Positions 1 to 8,318 of a DNA stretch of 64,000 bases are shown here, piece after piece. Position 1 is the first letter of the stretch; each line of letters opens with the position of its first letter. Under the pieces are notes generated by a model. That model searched no databases. It saw only the letters and a program-made list of their open reading frames with translations, and was not told the DNA's origin. This DNA comes from Caballeronia mineralivorans PML1(12) (GTDB lineage: Bacteria > Pseudomonadota > Gammaproteobacteria > Burkholderiales > Burkholderiaceae). The stretch spans positions 23,905-87,904 of the forward strand of contig NZ_AEJF01000041.1 of NCBI RefSeq assembly GCF_001028175.1. Direction: 5' to 3'. The position numbers and the translations under genes were made by a program.

Positions 1-393
1 ATCCCACGAAATGGGCTCGTAGCGGTCACGGGCGGCGTCGTAGACAAGCGGATCGGTCAGGCGTCCGTGCTGTTCAAGCTCGAAGTCCGACTCTTCCATC
101 AATTGCGCGACGGTATGTTCTTCGAAAAACGCCGGCGTGACGCGCTTGCTGGTGGACTCGGCGAAAACGGCCTTGACGCCGTTTTCGCAGAACTCGAAGG
201 TGGATGCATGCTCGCGATCCGGCCACGCGCAGCCGGGGCAATCGAAGCCGTCCGGCTGGTTCTGGCCGAACAGCGTGCGGTAGTTCCCGCCCGACACCTT
301 CTCCTTGATCAGATTGATGGCGACATACTTCAGCGCGCCCCAGCCTGCGGCTGGGTGCGTGTACGGTTCAATGCGAGGTTCGGTTTTTTTCAC
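1..393 (-). CDS. FdhF/YdeP-family molybdopterin oxidoreductase, N-terminal part (cut by window edge)
   Basis: The reverse strand reads an open frame from a GTG at 393 to the left edge, about 131 residues. It begins VKKTEPRIEPYTHPAAGWGA and contains GFDCPGCAWPD, then FEFCENG and LTDPLVYD. This matches the N-terminus of the YdeP-like 'alpha (molybdopterin) subunit' family related to formate dehydrogenase FdhF. The CPGC pair lies where family members bind an iron-sulphur cluster. The frame is open back to a stop near 436, so an ATT or other start upstream is formally possible, but the GTG gives the usual family N-terminus. The catalytic molybdopterin domains lie outside the window. It is divergent from the MocR gene, 160 bp away, which may control it. 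The molecular substrate of this family is poorly known. Confidence 0.82.
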   Translation of the reverse strand, partial: MKKTEPRIEPYTHPAAGWGALKYVAINLIKEKVSGGNYRTLFGQNQPDGFDCPGCAWPDREHASTFEFCENGVKAVFAESTSKRVTPAFFEEHTVAQLMEESDFELEQHGRLTDPLVYDAARDRYEPISWD

Positions 394-553
394 AATGCCA
401 GCCGCAGATTCGTAAGGGTTTTCACCAATGATCGTAGGCTACTGTGTTCCGAAAACTGCGCGGTATACAGAAAAATAGATACACGAGGAGTACAGTTGTC
501 GGCTCGCCGGAATCGAACCCGCTGTTTCGCCCCTTTTTAGTCTTCGACCCATC
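394..553. promoter_or_regulatory. Divergent intergenic region with direct repeats, candidate MocR site
   Basis: This 160-bp gap separates the oxidoreductase from mocR. It holds three similar hexamers, ATACAG (465-470), ATACAC (479-484) and GTACAG (490-495), all in the same orientation. MocR/PdxR-type regulators often bind direct repeats in the divergent promoter region, so this is a plausible operator. That is inference; no promoter hexamers were assigned with confidence. Confidence 0.3.
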
Positions 554-1999
554 GTGACGCTTTACGAAAAATTAACCGCCGAGATCGAGGAAGCCGTGCG
601 CCGCGGTGTGTTTGCCGTGGGTGAACGCGTGCCGTCGGTGCGTCAGGCAAGCGCCCAGCACGGGGTCAGCATCAAGACGGTCCTGCATGCGTATGCGTTG
701 CTGGAAAGCCGGGGTGTGCTGGAAACCCGGCCGCAGTCGGGCTACTTCGTGCGCGAATTGCCTTCTGCACACGCGATCAGTCCGGCGGCCTCGCAACTGC
801 CTCCGGTCGCATCGACAGTCGATGTCAGCCGCCTCGTCCTGTCCACGCTCCGCTCGATCCGCTCTCAGGACGCCACGCCTTTGGGTTCCCCTTATCCCGA
901 TCCATCGCTGTTCCCGTGGCGTCAAATCAATCAACTGGCGAACGCCACCGCGCGCCGGCATTCGAGCTGGAACCTGATGGACGACCTGCCGCCCGGCAAC
1001 CCCGAGCTGATCCGCCAGATCGCGCGGCGTTACGCGGAGAACGGCGTGCCCGTCGATCCCGATGAGATCGTTATTACTGTCGGTGCCACCGAGGCCATCA
1101 ACCTGAGCCTGCAGGCCGTGGCGAAACCGGGCGATACGGTTGCGGTCGAATCGCCGACCTATTACGCGATGCTCCATGCCATCGAGCGGCTTGGCATGCG
1201 GGCGATCGAAGTACCGACACATCCGGCCGAAGGTATCGACATCGACGCGCTCGCGACGATCATTCGCGAACACGGGATCGCGGCGTGCATGGTTATGCCG
1301 AACTTCCAGAATCCCCTGGGTTTCGTGATGTCCGACGCGAACAAGGAACGGCTTGTCGGTCTGCTCGCCGCGCATGAAATCCCGGTCATCGAAAACGATG
1401 TGTACCAGGAGTTGTACTACGGTGAGGCACGGCCGTCCGCGCTGAAGAACTTCGATAAAAAGGGGCTGGTGCTGCACTGCGCGTCGTTTTCGAAGAGCCT
1501 GACGGCGTCCTACCGGATCGGCTGGGCGATGCCCGGGCGCTACCGGCGCGAGGTGGAAAAACTCAAGTTCCTGAACACGCTGACCACGCCGTCGGTGCCG
1601 CAAGTCGCGGTGGCCGACTATCTTCGGCGGGGCGGTTATGACCGGCATCTGCGGCATGTGCGCAAGATGTACCGGCAGCAGGCGCGGCTCATGATCGCGA
1701 TGGTCAAGCGCTTTTTCCCCGCCGGCACGCAAACGTCCACGCCGATGGGCGGTTACGTGCTGTGGGTCCAGTTGCCCGATAACGTCGATTCGATGTTGCT
1801 CTACCAGGTCGCGCTCGCACGCGGGATTACGATCGGGCCGGGCACCATGTTTTCATCGCGCGATGCCTTCCGCCATTTCATCCGGCTCAACTACAGTTAT
1901 CCGTGGAGCGCGCAGACGGAAGCGGCGTTGAAGACGCTCGGCGAACTGGTCGCGGGCATGGAGCGTGGAAAAAACAGGGACTACGAGCATGGACGATAA
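554..1999 (+). CDS. MocR/PdxR-type GntR regulator with aminotransferase domain
   Basis: This 481-residue protein has a GntR winged helix at about residues 1-75 ([20 protein letters not shown]) followed by a fold-type I aminotransferase domain at about 110-470. The PLP-binding lysine is probably Lys314 in [14 protein letters not shown], and [13 protein letters not shown] is also typical of the class. MocR proteins sense PLP or an amino-acid adduct and regulate vitamin B6, amino acid or transport genes. The start is GTG with no clear Shine-Dalgarno sequence. The last codons overlap the start of the next small HTH gene. Its most likely target is the divergent oxidoreductase gene, judged from position only. 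Confidence 0.9.
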   Translation: MTLYEKLTAEIEEAVRRGVFAVGERVPSVRQASAQHGVSIKTVLHAYALLESRGVLETRPQSGYFVRELPSAHAISPAASQLPPVASTVDVSRLVLSTLRSIRSQDATPLGSPYPDPSLFPWRQINQLANATARRHSSWNLMDDLPPGNPELIRQIARRYAENGVPVDPDEIVITVGATEAINLSLQAVAKPGDTVAVESPTYYAMLHAIERLGMRAIEVPTHPAEGIDIDALATIIREHGIAACMVMPNFQNPLGFVMSDANKERLVGLLAAHEIPVIENDVYQELYYGEARPSALKNFDKKGLVLHCASFSKSLTASYRIGWAMPGRYRREVEKLKFLNTLTTPSVPQVAVADYLRRGGYDRHLRHVRKMYRQQARLMIAMVKRFFPAGTQTSTPMGGYVLWVQLPDNVDSMLLYQVALARGITIGPGTMFSSRDAFRHFIRLNYSYPWSAQTEAALKTLGELVAGMERGKNRDYEHGR

Positions 2000-2273
2000 A
2001 ATCGACCCGGCGCTGATCGCGATCCTCAGCCAGCTATGGCGAGCCGCGCAGGAGAACCCCGGACGGGCATGGTCGCTCGCGAAGCTGTCGAAGCAATCGG
2101 GCGTGCCGATGAGCAGCCTGAGACGTCACCTCACCGCACTGTCCGACGCGGCGTTGCTCGACCGCACCGCCATCGACGAAAGCGCGACGGGCACGCCCAC
2201 AGCCTCGCTGAACGATGCCGGGCGGGAGCTGTGCGCGCAATTGTTTGCGCAATCGGCACCCGACATCGACTAA
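1989..2273 (+). CDS. Small winged-helix DNA-binding protein (ArsR-like)
   Basis: This 94-residue protein starts at the ATG at 1989 (MDDKIDPAL), overlapping the 3' end of the MocR gene by 11 bases, which suggests translational coupling. The segment [30 protein letters not shown] is a winged-helix recognition unit like those of ArsR/IclR-type regulators, and the remainder looks like the wing. No metal-binding cysteines are visible, so a classical ArsR metal sensor is unlikely. It probably acts with the MocR protein or on the same promoter. A longer start at 1965 is possible but would lie deep inside the upstream gene. Confidence 0.72.
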   Translation: MDDKIDPALIAILSQLWRAAQENPGRAWSLAKLSKQSGVPMSSLRRHLTALSDAALLDRTAIDESATGTPTASLNDAGRELCAQLFAQSAPDID

Positions 2274-2691
2274 TCAAATGCTTGACGAGCGATATGGGTG
2301 CTATTGGCCATAAATTGCCGATCGGTCACAACAACGCGCGAGTTATCGGCCTGTGAGCGATGCAAATGCCTCGCCAATGTAAGGAATATCGAATTATTTT
2401 GTGTGGTGAGAGATTAGGGAAAAAGTACTCAGAAACCCTTGCCCACAGGCGGGAATGTTCCATCTTTTACCGAATTCTCACATAAAACACGTTATTTCTA
2501 CCGAAGCCTCAAGAATCCGGTGGATGCACTACAACTGCCAATTGGAAAATTACATATTAAATTCAATGGCTTATAAAACAAATTTCAATCTTCATACTAT
2601 TTATGATATCACGCGAAATTGAAAGGTTGTTTCAGTAAGTCGTGAATGCTCCGTAATCGTGTTCATCGTTGATCACATTGGAGAGCATGAG
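2274..2691. other. AT-rich intergenic region upstream of the chemoreceptor
   Basis: These 418 bp hold no convincing gene. From about 2380 to 2640 the base composition is visibly much richer in A+T than the flanks, for example around 2550-2610. It presumably contains the chemoreceptor promoter, but I could not assign sigma-70 or sigma-28 elements with confidence. A short reading frame near 2295-2356 has no ribosome binding site and is not called. Confidence 0.5.
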
Positions 2692-4392
2692 ATGAATTTG
2701 AGCAATTTCAAAATAGGCACCCGGCTCGGCGCGGGTTTTGCAGCGATTCTGCTGTTGTTGTGCACGGTCGGCGTGCTAACGCTCTGGCAAACGTCACGCA
2801 TCTACGCGGGCACGCGCGAGCTGGGTAACGACTGGCTCCCTAGCGTGCAGGCTGCCGGCAGCATGCAGGCGTATGCCAACAATGTGCGCCGCACGTCATT
2901 GCGCTCAATCCTAGCTGTCGACGCGAAGGACAAGCAGGAACAACGGGCGCAGCACGACGCGTTCGTCGTCAAGCTCGATGCGGTTTTTGCCCGCTACGAG
3001 AAGCTTGTGTCTTCGCCGGATGAGCAGCAAATCTTCGACAACATCAAGCGCGCGTGGGCGCGCTACGCGGCCATCGACGCCAAGGTTCTCGAGCTGTCCG
3101 ACAAAGGCGATGCCGGATTCAACGACGCCCGTGCACTCTCGAGCGGCGACGCCGCGTCCGCGTTTGGCGACGTGCTCAAGCTGATCGAAGCGGATATCGA
3201 ACTCAACAGCACCGGTGCGGTCAAGGAAGTCGCGAGCGCCGCGTCGACTTATGACAGCGCCATACTCAGCACGGGTGTGCTGATCGCCATCGCGATGCTC
3301 GCGGGCGTAGCGATCGGCTGGCTGATCACGCGCTCCATTACCGCTCCGCTCCGGCGCGCTGTTGTGATTGCCGAGACCGTCGCTCGCGGTGACCTGACCG
3401 CGAAGATCGAAGTCTCGGGCAAGGACGAAGCCAGTCAGCTGCTGGCCGCCATGCGTCATATGAACGAACGGCTGGTCGACGTGGTGGGCCGGGTCCGCAA
3501 CAGCAGCGACAGCATCGCCACCGGTTCAGCGCAGATTGCAGCAGGCAATACCGATCTCAGCCAGCGTACCGAAGAGCAGGCCGCGTCGCTGGAAGAAACC
3601 GCCGCGAGCATGGAGCAACTTACCGCGACGGTGAAGCAGAACGCGGAGAATGCGCTGCAAGGAAATTCGCTTGCCGCCAACGCGTCCGAGACGGCCGTGC
3701 GCGGAGGCGAGGTCGTCAATCGCGTCGTCCAGACCATGAGCGAAATTTCCAGCAGCTCGGAACAAGTGGCGCAGATCATCACGGTGATCGAAGGCATTGC
3801 ATTCCAGACGAATATCCTTGCGCTGAATGCGGCAGTTGAAGCAGCGCGGGCCGGCGAGCAGGGCCGCGGCTTCGCGGTGGTGGCGGGCGAGGTGCGTACG
3901 CTGGCTCAGCGCAGCGCGTCGGCGGCCAAGGAGATCAAGGACTTGATCAGCGCGTCGGTGCAGCGCGTGAAAACCGGCTCGCAGCTCGTTGACGAGGCGG
4001 GGCGTACGATGGGCGAGGTGGTTCAGTCAGTCAAGCGCGTGACGGACCTAATGGGCGAGATCAGCGCGGCATCGGGTGAACAGCACACCGGCATCGAGCA
4101 AGTCAATCAGGCAGTCATGCAGATGGACGAGGCGACGCAGCAGAACGCGGCGCTGGTTGAAGAGGCGTCCGCCGCGGCGCAGTCGATGGCGGCTCAATCG
4201 AGCACGTTGCGCGAGCTCGTGTCGGTCTTCAGGATCAGTGCTTCCGATCCGGTTGGACAGACCGTCACGAGCTTCGATGCGGCACCGGCGACAAGGCGGC
4301 CAACGAGCAAGACCAAGGCAGCAAAACGGCCGGCTGCGGCTGGCAGGATTGCGCCGGTCTCGGGCAAGGATCCGGAATGGCAGACCTTCTGA
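2692..4392 (+). CDS. Methyl-accepting chemotaxis protein, Tsr/Tar-like
   Basis: The predicted 566-residue chemoreceptor has TM1 at about residues 11-31, a periplasmic four-helix-bundle domain at about 32-190, TM2 at about 192-213 (GVLIAIAMLAGVAIGWLITR), a HAMP domain to about 265, and a coiled-coil signalling domain. The CheA/CheW-contact hairpin is at about 370-415 (FQTNILALNAAVEAARAGEQ). The start at 2692 is chosen because GGAGAG lies just upstream and the product begins MNLSNFKIGTRLG, as is usual for this family; the ATG at 2659 is less likely. The chain ends EWQTF, close to the NWETF pentapeptide that tethers CheR/CheB in high-abundance receptors. The ligand is unknown and no che genes are nearby. 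Confidence 0.93.
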   Translation: MNLSNFKIGTRLGAGFAAILLLLCTVGVLTLWQTSRIYAGTRELGNDWLPSVQAAGSMQAYANNVRRTSLRSILAVDAKDKQEQRAQHDAFVVKLDAVFARYEKLVSSPDEQQIFDNIKRAWARYAAIDAKVLELSDKGDAGFNDARALSSGDAASAFGDVLKLIEADIELNSTGAVKEVASAASTYDSAILSTGVLIAIAMLAGVAIGWLITRSITAPLRRAVVIAETVARGDLTAKIEVSGKDEASQLLAAMRHMNERLVDVVGRVRNSSDSIATGSAQIAAGNTDLSQRTEEQAASLEETAASMEQLTATVKQNAENALQGNSLAANASETAVRGGEVVNRVVQTMSEISSSSEQVAQIITVIEGIAFQTNILALNAAVEAARAGEQGRGFAVVAGEVRTLAQRSASAAKEIKDLISASVQRVKTGSQLVDEAGRTMGEVVQSVKRVTDLMGEISAASGEQHTGIEQVNQAVMQMDEATQQNAALVEEASAAAQSMAAQSSTLRELVSVFRISASDPVGQTVTSFDAAPATRRPTSKTKAAKRPAAAGRIAPVSGKDPEWQTF

Positions 4393-4425
4393 CCGCTTGA
4401 TTGGGCGCTGAGCGGCTGTTAATGC

Positions 4426-4465
4426 GCTGCCTGCGACGGAGGTGGTCAAGTCCGTTGCAGGCAGC
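4426..4465. terminator. Strong 15-bp hairpin between convergent genes
   Basis: The left arm GCTGCCTGCGACGGA (4426-4440) pairs with TCCGTTGCAGGCAGC (4451-4465) with one G-T wobble and a 10-base loop. It lies between the convergent chemoreceptor (ends 4392) and DUF1993 gene (ends 4481). There is no U-tract on either side, so it may be a bidirectional or Rho-assisted terminator or a stabilising 3' structure. Confidence 0.55.
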
Positions 4466-4480
4466 TACGAGTGCCGTCGA

Positions 4481-4990
4481 TCAGTAAGAGCCCATGTAGT
4501 CGCGCTTGCCGATCTCGACGCCGTTGTGGCGCAAGATCGCATACGCGGTCGTGACGTGGAAGAAGAATTGCGGCAGGCCGTAGTGCTGCAGATACGCGCT
4601 TCCAATCAGCTTCTTCTCTTTCGGCGTGCCCGGACGCAGCACGATTTCCTTGTATTCTCCGCCTTCGAATTGCGCGGCGTCGAACGTGCCGATGTAAGCC
4701 AGCGCACGGGCGACAAGCGCTTGCAGGTCGGCGAACGTGATTTCAGTATCGGGCCACGACGGCACTTCCACGCCGGCGAGGCGCGAGGTCACGCCTTTGC
4801 TGAAATCGGCGGCAATCTGCACCTGGCGCACGAGCGGGAACATGTCCGGGAACAGGCGTGCCTGCAGCAGCGCGTTCGGGTCGATATTCTTCTCGGCGGC
4901 GTGCGTTTCCGCCTTCCTGAGCACCTCGGACAAGGCGGTCAGCATTTGCTTGAAAACCGGGACGGATGCGCTGTAGATGGAGATGGTCAT
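4481..4990 (-). CDS. DUF1993 domain protein
   Basis: This 169-residue protein matches the DUF1993 family over its full length. Recognisable pieces are the N-terminal MTISIYSASVPVFKQMLTAL, LFPDMFPLVRQVQIAADF, and the C-terminal AYAILRHNGVEIGKRDYMG. The family is related in fold to DinB-like four-helix proteins and its biochemical function is not known. The ATG at 4990 is preferred over the GTG two codons upstream. It is transcribed leftwards and converges on the chemoreceptor. No signal peptide or membrane segment is visible, so it should be cytoplasmic. Confidence 0.85.
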   Translation of the reverse strand: MTISIYSASVPVFKQMLTALSEVLRKAETHAAEKNIDPNALLQARLFPDMFPLVRQVQIAADFSKGVTSRLAGVEVPSWPDTEITFADLQALVARALAYIGTFDAAQFEGGEYKEIVLRPGTPKEKKLIGSAYLQHYGLPQFFFHVTTAYAILRHNGVEIGKRDYMGSY

Positions 4991-5347
4991 GATCACTCTT
5001 TCGGTCTTTCAGTTGATGTAAGGTGCCGTCGCGAACAAAACCGCGCCGGCCTGTTTAATCCTGTTTGACGCCTGGACGGATTGAGTTCACTGAACCGATG
5101 GTCACATGCCTGCAATATTGCTCGCGCCCGGGAATGCCTGAGCGTCGTATTCGGTTCAGAAGGGGTTAGCTTCAGGCGTAAAACTCGTCGTTGTCATAGC
5201 GCTTCACTCCGCCCGGTATCGCTGTAACGCCGCGATACCATCGGCCGGATCTCTTTCCTTTATCCGGCTCGCCCGGTGTCGCGCCAGATTATAAGCGTGC
5301 TGCGGCGAAACCCTGCGCGCCAGGTTTCACTCCGAGTAGGTAAGCCT
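4991..5347. other. Intergenic region with a 9-bp inverted repeat
   Basis: These 357 bp separate two leftward genes. I see no supported gene. CTGAACCGA (5090-5098) is repeated in inverted orientation as TCGGTTCAG (5151-5159), 52 bases apart, and could be a regulatory or looping site for the DUF1993 promoter. No function is assigned. Confidence 0.4.
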
Positions 5348-5788
5348 TCAGGCGATGTGTTGGGATTTCTCGTCGAAACTGTTGCGGGCCTTCTCGACCT
5401 GCCTGAGGTTTTCTGCTGCCCACACCCACACGCCGCAAAAGGCCGCGCCAAGACTCATGCCGAGCTGCGTCAGTTCGTATTCGACTTTTGGCGGTACGAC
5501 AGGATGCACGGTCCGTGTAATGAGGCCATCGCGTTCCATGTGGCGCAGCGTCTGCGTGAGCATTTTCTGGCTGATGCCGTCGACCCGTTCGCTGATTCGA
5601 GTAAAGCGCATTACACCTTTTTCGGCGAGGACTTCGATGATCAACATTGTCCACTTGTCGGCAACGCGGCCGATGAGGTCGTTCACTAAAGCCTGGATTC
5701 GAGGGTCGAGGTCGTCGGGTGGCGTGCTGGCTGCATACATCTTTGCCCGCGCAATTTGCTCGTCCGTGAACTGAGGGATTTTCTGCAT
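5348..5788 (-). CDS. HxlR-family transcriptional regulator
   Basis: This 146-residue HxlR/MarR-like winged-helix protein contains ADKWTMLIIEVLAEKGVMRF, RISERVDGISQKMLTQTLRHMERDGLI and YELTQLGMSLG, the standard HxlR core. The N-terminus is about 40 residues longer than minimal HxlR proteins. AGGAGA lies about nine bases upstream of the ATG. It is divergent from an SDR gene (start 5944), the usual arrangement for an HxlR repressor and its redox or electrophile-responsive target. No conserved redox cysteine like that of YodB/HypR is apparent in the DNA-binding domain. Confidence 0.9.
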   Translation of the reverse strand: MQKIPQFTDEQIARAKMYAASTPPDDLDPRIQALVNDLIGRVADKWTMLIIEVLAEKGVMRFTRISERVDGISQKMLTQTLRHMERDGLITRTVHPVVPPKVEYELTQLGMSLGAAFCGVWVWAAENLRQVEKARNSFDEKSQHIA

Positions 5789-5943
5789 CTTTTACACTCT
5801 CCTTGCGGTGAGTATGGCACTTTTCGGTGCCTTCTTTCTAATTGAAAGTGACGCTCCTATACTCGCAGCCATCGACGCCGCCCTTGGCTTACCGGTGCCG
5901 CGGTGCGGTCCAGCAAACAACCACGCAAGACAAGGAGTCTCCG
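5789..5943. promoter_or_regulatory. Divergent HxlR/SDR promoter region with inverted repeats
   Basis: Two nested inverted repeats are visible: GGCAC-ttttcg-GTGCC (5816-5831) and CACTTT (5818-5823) with AAAGTG (5845-5850). Either could be the HxlR operator controlling both genes. A TATACT at 5858-5863 is a possible -10 for the SDR gene, but no good -35 was found. Confidence 0.35.
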
Positions 5944-6708
5944 ATGAAGCTTGAACGAAGGACCATTTTGATCACGGGCGGGACTAGTGGTATCGGGCTT
6001 GAACTGGCGAAGCAACTGCTTCAGCGGAACAACACCGTGATCGTCACCGGTCGCGATCAAGACAAGCTCGACGCAGCCAGGCAGGCGCTGCCTGATGTCC
6101 ACGCGTTCCAGAGCGATGTCAGCAGTCCGGAAGCCATCGATGCACTGCATGACCGTGTGCTCGAGCAATTTCCTGCGCTCGATACGCTCGTCAACAATGC
6201 GGGGATCATGCGAAATCTCAACCTCAATCGGGACCGCGATCTGAACGACGTGACCCGCGAGATCGAGATCAACCTGAGCGGGCCGGTGCGGATGATCCAG
6301 CGGTTTTTGCCTTACCTCAAAACGCGCAAAGGCGCGCTCATCGTCAATGTATCGTCCGGCCTCGCCTTCATCCCTTATCCTGCGTCGCCGGTCTATTGCG
6401 CCACTAAGGCTGCCATTCACTCGTTCACCCAGTCCCTGCGCGTGCAACTCCGCGGCACGGGTGTTACCGTGATCGAGCTGGCTCCGCCGGCAGTCGAGAC
6501 GCCGCTGCTTCGAGGCGAATTCGAGGTGGAGATGAAAGGGCAGAAGGGCATGGATGTATGGGTTCTCGCGCAACGGGCGATAGCGGGGATTGAAGCGGGC
6601 AAGCCGGAGATTCGCCCCGGCCTTAGCAACGTGCTGAAGGCCATGAGCCGGATCGCACCGCAGCTGATGTTCAGTCAGATGGTGAAGATGACGAAGATCG
6701 AGGCGTGA
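5944..6708 (+). CDS. Short-chain dehydrogenase/reductase (DltE-like)
   Basis: This 254-residue classical SDR carries the cofactor motif TGGTSGIG near residue 10, NNAG near residue 82, and catalytic Ser and Tyr-X3-Lys in VNVSSG and YCATK. The start at 5944 follows AAGGAG and gives the usual MKLERRTILITGG N-terminus; the in-frame ATG at 5842 would add an unlikely leader. The protein resembles DltE/YdfG-like oxidoreductases that act with NAD(P)H on carbonyls, but the substrate cannot be read. It is divergent from an HxlR regulator, which probably controls it. Confidence 0.9.
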   Translation: MKLERRTILITGGTSGIGLELAKQLLQRNNTVIVTGRDQDKLDAARQALPDVHAFQSDVSSPEAIDALHDRVLEQFPALDTLVNNAGIMRNLNLNRDRDLNDVTREIEINLSGPVRMIQRFLPYLKTRKGALIVNVSSGLAFIPYPASPVYCATKAAIHSFTQSLRVQLRGTGVTVIELAPPAVETPLLRGEFEVEMKGQKGMDVWVLAQRAIAGIEAGKPEIRPGLSNVLKAMSRIAPQLMFSQMVKMTKIEA

Positions 6709-6798
6709 GCTGGCTGTCTGAAGACAGGCTCGCATGAATATTCGAGCGAGCATCCAGTCGCCATACAATGCGGCTTTTCAGTCATCAGGAGGAGAGGC

Positions 6799-7203
6799 AT
6801 GTCTATTCGCCGACATCTCGTATGCACGATCCTGCCGTTGTTGATAGCCAGCAGTACCGCCTATGCCGGCAAGCTCGACTGTAAGAACGCCTCCGATCAG
6901 TTGACGCTCGACGAATGCGCCGACAAGGATTTCAAGGCATCCGACGCGAAGCTCAACGAGGTCTATCGTGCGCTGTCAGCGAGAACCAGCCAGAAGGGAA
7001 AGGCCAGCCTGCAAAGCGCGCAACGCGCCTGGCTGGCCTATCGCGACGCACAGTGTCAGTTCGAAACCATGGGCACCATAGACGGCAGCATTCATCCGAT
7101 GGTCTATGCCTCATGCATGGACAAGCTTACGCAGGCGCAGACGAAGTTGCTCAGCGCACAGTTGCATTGCGAAGAAGGGGATTTGTCATGCGGCGGCCAA
7201 TAG
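6799..7203 (+). CDS. LprI/DUF1311-family secreted protein
   Basis: This 134-residue protein has a Sec signal peptide of about 22 residues ending near AYA and a Cys-rich mature part. The sequence LDCKNASDQLTLDECADKDFKASDAKLNEVYRAL with AQRAWLAYRDAQCQFE is the DUF1311/LprI signature. Family members inhibit lysozyme in Mycobacterium and are otherwise uncharacterised envelope proteins. The paired cysteines probably form disulphides in the periplasm. AGGAGGAGAG just upstream of the ATG supports the start. Confidence 0.85.
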   Translation: MSIRRHLVCTILPLLIASSTAYAGKLDCKNASDQLTLDECADKDFKASDAKLNEVYRALSARTSQKGKASLQSAQRAWLAYRDAQCQFETMGTIDGSIHPMVYASCMDKLTQAQTKLLSAQLHCEEGDLSCGGQ

Positions 7204-7316
7204 CGAATGGTACAGACCTTGCTTGGCCACAGTCTGTGATTAGGAGTCGCATTTAATTGGTCTTGATGCCGCGAAGAACGGGCGCAACGCTATCAAGATA
7301 AACCCTGCCTTCTAAA

Positions 7317-7358
7317 AGAAAACGAGGCAGAGAAAACGAGGCAAAGAAAACAGGGCAG
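7317..7358. repeat. Three 14-bp tandem repeats
   Basis: Three consecutive 14-mers, AGAAAACGAGGCAG, AGAAAACGAGGCAA and AGAAAACAGGGCAG, occupy 7317-7330, 7331-7344 and 7345-7358. They lie in the roughly 300-bp non-coding gap between the LprI-like gene and the convergent gene ending at 7502. No other gene or RNA is recognised in that gap. It could be a small variable-number repeat; no protein-binding role is known. Confidence 0.75.
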
Positions 7359-7501
7359 CACCGCGCCCTTGCAGGAGGCGCAGTGCAGCGAGAAAGGTTG
7401 ACCGATAAGGCGCGGCCAACATCGATCATTTGAAGCGGTGTCCGGCTTCAATAACCTTAAGACCCGGTCAGCTAAAGATGAGTGCAAGCTATTACACCGT
7501 C

Positions 7502-7975
7502 TTACGCCGGCGCATCGGCCGCGACTTTTGAGTAGTCGCAGAACCCCCGGAAATCGTTCGCCAATATCTGCAATAGCGCGGTGCCTTTACGTCCGGTCGT
7601 GCGATACAGTTCGCCGTCGCGACGGCCCGCATCCACGCCGATCCTGAAAGCCTCGGAGCCCGCGATCAAACCATCGATCGACGCGCTGAAAGAGGCCGGA
7701 CTGTCGGGAAACATCAATGTGATGACAAGGCCGGTGGCAGCGGTGGGCACATCCGCGTCATCAACTTGCCACGCGGCGCAGATCGGCAAGCAAAATCCCT
7801 TGAGATAACCGACCAGCTTCGCTTCCAGCGCATCGGGCAGAGCGCTGTAAGCGAGTTCAGAACGTGCAATGGTGGGAAGAACGAGCGACGCGACAATTGC
7901 AGCTATCTTGCGCGCGGTCGCGAGTGCTTTAGTTTCCTGCGTCACTTCATGGACTTCATATAGTCGCTGGAACAT
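7502..7975 (-). CDS. Hypothetical protein, 157 residues
   Basis: I do not recognise this family. The start at 7975 is chosen because AAGGAGG sits five bases upstream, giving MFQRLYEVHEVTQETKALAT; the longer open frame up to 8272 has no such signal and is probably spurious at its N-terminus. The first third is a likely helical region with a hydrophobic stretch (KIAAIVASLVLPTIA). The rest is mixed, with CLPICAAW and a C-terminal RKGTALLQILANDFRGFCDY. No catalytic motif is evident. It is transcribed alone, leftwards. Confidence 0.55.
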   Translation of the reverse strand: MFQRLYEVHEVTQETKALATARKIAAIVASLVLPTIARSELAYSALPDALEAKLVGYLKGFCLPICAAWQVDDADVPTAATGLVITLMFPDSPASFSASIDGLIAGSEAFRIGVDAGRRDGELYRTTGRKGTALLQILANDFRGFCDYSKVAADAPA

Positions 7976-8318
7976 CGACGCCTCCTTATGAACATGGTTT
8001 TCCAGAAAACACCTGGCATGGGGTTGATGGAATATGATGCGTATCGCGGGAGACAGCGGTTGGGGCCGCACATTTTCCATTGAAAACCCGCCCGCCAATA
8101 ATGGCGTGTGCATGACTGCATGGCAAATGAACCCCAGGCGGGTGGCGGCTAGGGACGCCGGCGATGCAACCGGCAGCGAAGCGTTTTTAATGGAGGCAGG
8201 TGGGACGTCGGTTAGACGTGAGTTGGAGGTGAGACCCGCGGGGATGCACTGATGCCGATCCGGCGGGACCAAGGACGAAAACGATGCCCCCTCTCAGGCA
8301 CGAAAGACCGCAATTACA
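7976..8318. other. Intergenic region between divergent genes
   Basis: These 343 bp separate the hypothetical gene (leftwards) from the diguanylate cyclase (rightwards) and must contain both promoters. Reading frames crossing it have no ribosome binding sites. I see no RNA gene or repeat. Confidence 0.4.

Noticed and set aside
498..530. tRNA-like T-arm on the minus strand (GGTTCGATTCC with flanking bases)
   Set aside because: Only the T-loop motif is present. The T-stem does not pair fully and no acceptor, D or anticodon arms can be found upstream on that strand.
572..1732. Minus-strand 386-codon frame in the MocR gene
   Set aside because: It is a shadow of the MocR coding sequence; it shows no domain and no translation signals.
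7976..8272. N-terminal extension of the hypothetical protein at 7502-7975
   Set aside because: A perfect AAGGAGG five bases before the ATG at 7975 identifies the start. The upstream part shows no family features.
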